Source of the DNA: DAIOEK01 sp963828285
Lineage (GTDB): Bacteria; Chloroflexota; Anaerolineae; Anaerolineales; Anaerolineaceae
Direction of reading: 5' to 3'
DNA length: 64,000 bases
NCBI GenBank assembly: GCA_963828285.1
Contig: CAWHEB010000001.1
Span: forward strand, 1-64,000
Every line of letters starts with the position of its first letter. Position 1 is the first letter of the stretch. Under the pieces are notes generated by a model that saw only the letters and a program-made list of their open reading frames with translations, was not told the origin of the DNA and ran no database searches. This document shows positions 63,030-64,000 of the stretch, one piece after another. Both the position numbers and the translations under genes were made by a program.

Positions 63030-63404
63030 CTAAAGGCAATTTTTGCATAAACCGAACAGGATGAGGTGGTTGGTGGAGACCTTGAATCCCTCTTTTTGCT
63101 CGACCTGGCTGAAGAATTCGGATACGAATCCATGATCGATGGTACTGATATTCCCACAATTCTGACAGACAAGATGATGGTGGATTCCGTCTTCGAGGAT
63201 CTCATACACGGCTGAACCGGTCCCCATGTCTGAGATGGATACCAGACCAGATTTGCCCAGACGTTCAAGCGCACGATAGATGGTGGAAGGGTTGACAGCA
63301 GGCAGTTTGGGACGGATGGCAGCGTACATCTGCTGGGATGTCATGTGGGTGTGTTCTTTGGATAAGGTTTCGAGAATGATCTGATCAACGGATGAGGAAC
63401 GCAT
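63030..63404 (-). CDS. Fur-family metalloregulator
   Basis: 124 aa from ATG 63404, with GGAGG five bases upstream; an upstream TTG would overlap that site. Winged helix: TSQQMYAAIRPKLPAVNPST, IYRALERLGKSGLVSI. Dimer domain with the metal-ligand stretch DGIHHHLVCQNCGNISTIDH and a second CxxC at the C-terminus (CKNC), giving the structural Cys4 zinc site. The Fur/Zur/Nur/PerR subtype cannot be fixed by eye. It reads divergently from a CbiM/NikM gene over a 93-base gap with a TTGCA-TC-TGCAA palindrome, so nickel or cobalt control is plausible. Confidence 0.88.
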   Translation of the reverse strand: MRSSSVDQIILETLSKEHTHMTSQQMYAAIRPKLPAVNPSTIYRALERLGKSGLVSISDMGTGSAVYEILEDGIHHHLVCQNCGNISTIDHGFVSEFFSQVEQKEGFKVSTNHLILFGLCKNCL

Positions 63405-63427
63405 GCTTCCCTCCAAAACGCAATTCT

Positions 63428-63455
63428 TTGCATCTGCAATTAGATGTACTATAAT
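63428..63455 (+). promoter_or_regulatory. Promoter and palindromic operator of the CbiM/NikM gene
   Basis: TTGCAT (63428-63433), a 16-base spacer and a perfect TATAAT (63450-63455). TTGCA-TC-TGCAA (63428-63439), a palindrome with two central bases, overlaps the -35 hexamer. This suits repression by the divergent Fur-family protein. Confidence 0.6.
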
Positions 63456-63497
63456 CCTGCTATCTCAATTTTACTCGCTTTCCCTGGAGTGCCGTAG

Positions 63498-64000
63498 ATG
63501 TTGTTTTCCCCAGTCGCAAGTCCGCAGCAAATGCACATTCCGGATGGATTTTTGTCCATTCCGGTGTCCATCATTTTCTGGATTATCTCCATCCTGGCGA
63601 TTGGACTGGCATTGCGTAAGATCAGGGATGACCAGAACGAACAGGAAGTACCCTTGATGGGAGTGATGGCAGCAGCCATCTTCGCCGGGCAAATGCTCAA
63701 TTTCAGCATCACGGGAGGAACATCAGGACATTTACTCGGGGCAGCACTGGCAGTCATTCTGTTGGGTCCCTGGCGGGCAGTCTTGGTGATGACCACGGTG
63801 GTGTCTGTGCAGGCAATCCTCTTTCAGGACGGCGGCATTCTTGCATTAGGCGCTAATATTTTCAACATGGCAGTTGTGGGGGTGTTTGTATCCTACACGG
63901 TTTTTTCATTGTTGAGATCCTGGTTCAAAAGATTTTCATGGGGGTTGTCCGCAGCCGGGTTTACTGCTGCCTGGGCTTCGATCTTCATCGCGTCACTGGC
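63498..64000 (+). CDS. Cobalt/nickel ECF transporter substrate-binding subunit CbiM/NikM (partial)
   Basis: S-component of an energy-coupling-factor importer, cut by the window end after about 167 residues. It contains MHIPDGFLSIPVSIIFWIIS, the family start whose His2 binds the metal, then VPLMGVMAAAIFAGQMLNFS, ITGGTSGHLLGAALAVILLG and FQDGGILALGANIFNMAVVG. All four conserved blocks are present. ATG 63498 has GGAG eight bases upstream and adds 11 residues before MHIPDGF; ATG 63531 would expose the metal-binding Met-His directly but lacks an RBS. CbiQ/O partners are presumably beyond 64000. Confidence 0.9.
   Translation, partial: MLFSPVASPQQMHIPDGFLSIPVSIIFWIISILAIGLALRKIRDDQNEQEVPLMGVMAAAIFAGQMLNFSITGGTSGHLLGAALAVILLGPWRAVLVMTTVVSVQAILFQDGGILALGANIFNMAVVGVFVSYTVFSLLRSWFKRFSWGLSAAGFTAAWASIFIASL

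Noticed and set aside
63403..63657. Plus-strand open frame across the fur/cbiM gap
   Set aside because: It is out of frame with the clear CbiM/NikM coding sequence and has no protein features.

Overview
The window looks like a piece of chromosome from a moderate-GC bacterium of the Chloroflexota, most likely class Anaerolineae. This is an inference from gene content: Thr/Pro-rich signal-peptide proteins with 'YYWRVR' fibronectin-type repeats, a type-2 isoleucyl-tRNA synthetase under a T-box, an Actinobacteria-like FHA/FHA/RodA-PBP cluster, ParAB, a lone CydA, and two tungstate uptake systems. No rRNA, tRNA, CRISPR array, insertion sequence or phage module was recognised.

Layout. 1-8065 (minus strand): NatAB-type ABC exporter, lgt, a CDP-alcohol phosphatidyltransferase, ftsK, an S1-domain protein and a membrane GAF/HTH sensor. 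All are broken by many single-base indels although the conserved motifs survive in alternating frames, so this end is probably low-quality sequence, not true decay. 8-16 kb (minus): GNAT, Ig-like membrane protein, purine nucleoside phosphorylase, threonine aldolase, rluD, lspA and ileS. The ileS gene has a T-box leader and a swapped GVHH signature motif. 16.4-20.4 kb: a giant fibronectin-like surface protein. 20.6-25.4 kb: SEDS-PBP fusion, MTA phosphorylase and two FHA proteins. 25.4-29.6 kb: ybaK, PHP protein, secG, an oligopeptide-binding protein and a cobalamin adenosyltransferase. 29.6-38.6 kb: two histidine kinases plus one response regulator, a CpaF ATPase, ParAB and a PfkB kinase.

39.2-47.2 kb: radC, a GntR/binding-protein fusion regulator, then a tungstate/molybdate island in the order tupB-tupC-tupA-(three-domain lipoprotein)-wtpA-wtpB. 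The C-terminal domain of TupA recurs in the lipoprotein. 47.6-51.9 kb: a polyferredoxin membrane protein with a partner, a UbiA prenyltransferase and cydA without cydB. 51.9-57.8 kb (plus): arfB, a CBS-ACT protein, an Ig-like membrane protein, pth and mfd. From about 55 kb the coding GC content is clearly higher.

57.8-59.7 kb is gene-poor. It holds three copies of a two-hairpin repeat of about 110 bp, three related TGTCAC/GTGACA palindromes and the decayed remains of at least two small genes. 59.7-64.0 kb: an NDP-sugar epimerase; an ABC-F gene preceded by a complete-looking ribosome-mediated attenuator (extended -10 promoter, strong Shine-Dalgarno, six-codon leader peptide, alternative stems, intrinsic terminator); a Fur-family regulator; and a divergent CbiM/NikM gene cut by the window end.

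The strongest leads are the ABC-F attenuator, the IleRS2 GVHH motif under a T-box, the SEDS protein fused to a transpeptidase domain that has lost its catalytic residues, and the tungstate island with its repeated CxxC domain. Single-base homopolymer indels in mfd, the Fn3 protein, ubiA and arfB suggest residual sequencing error across the whole window.
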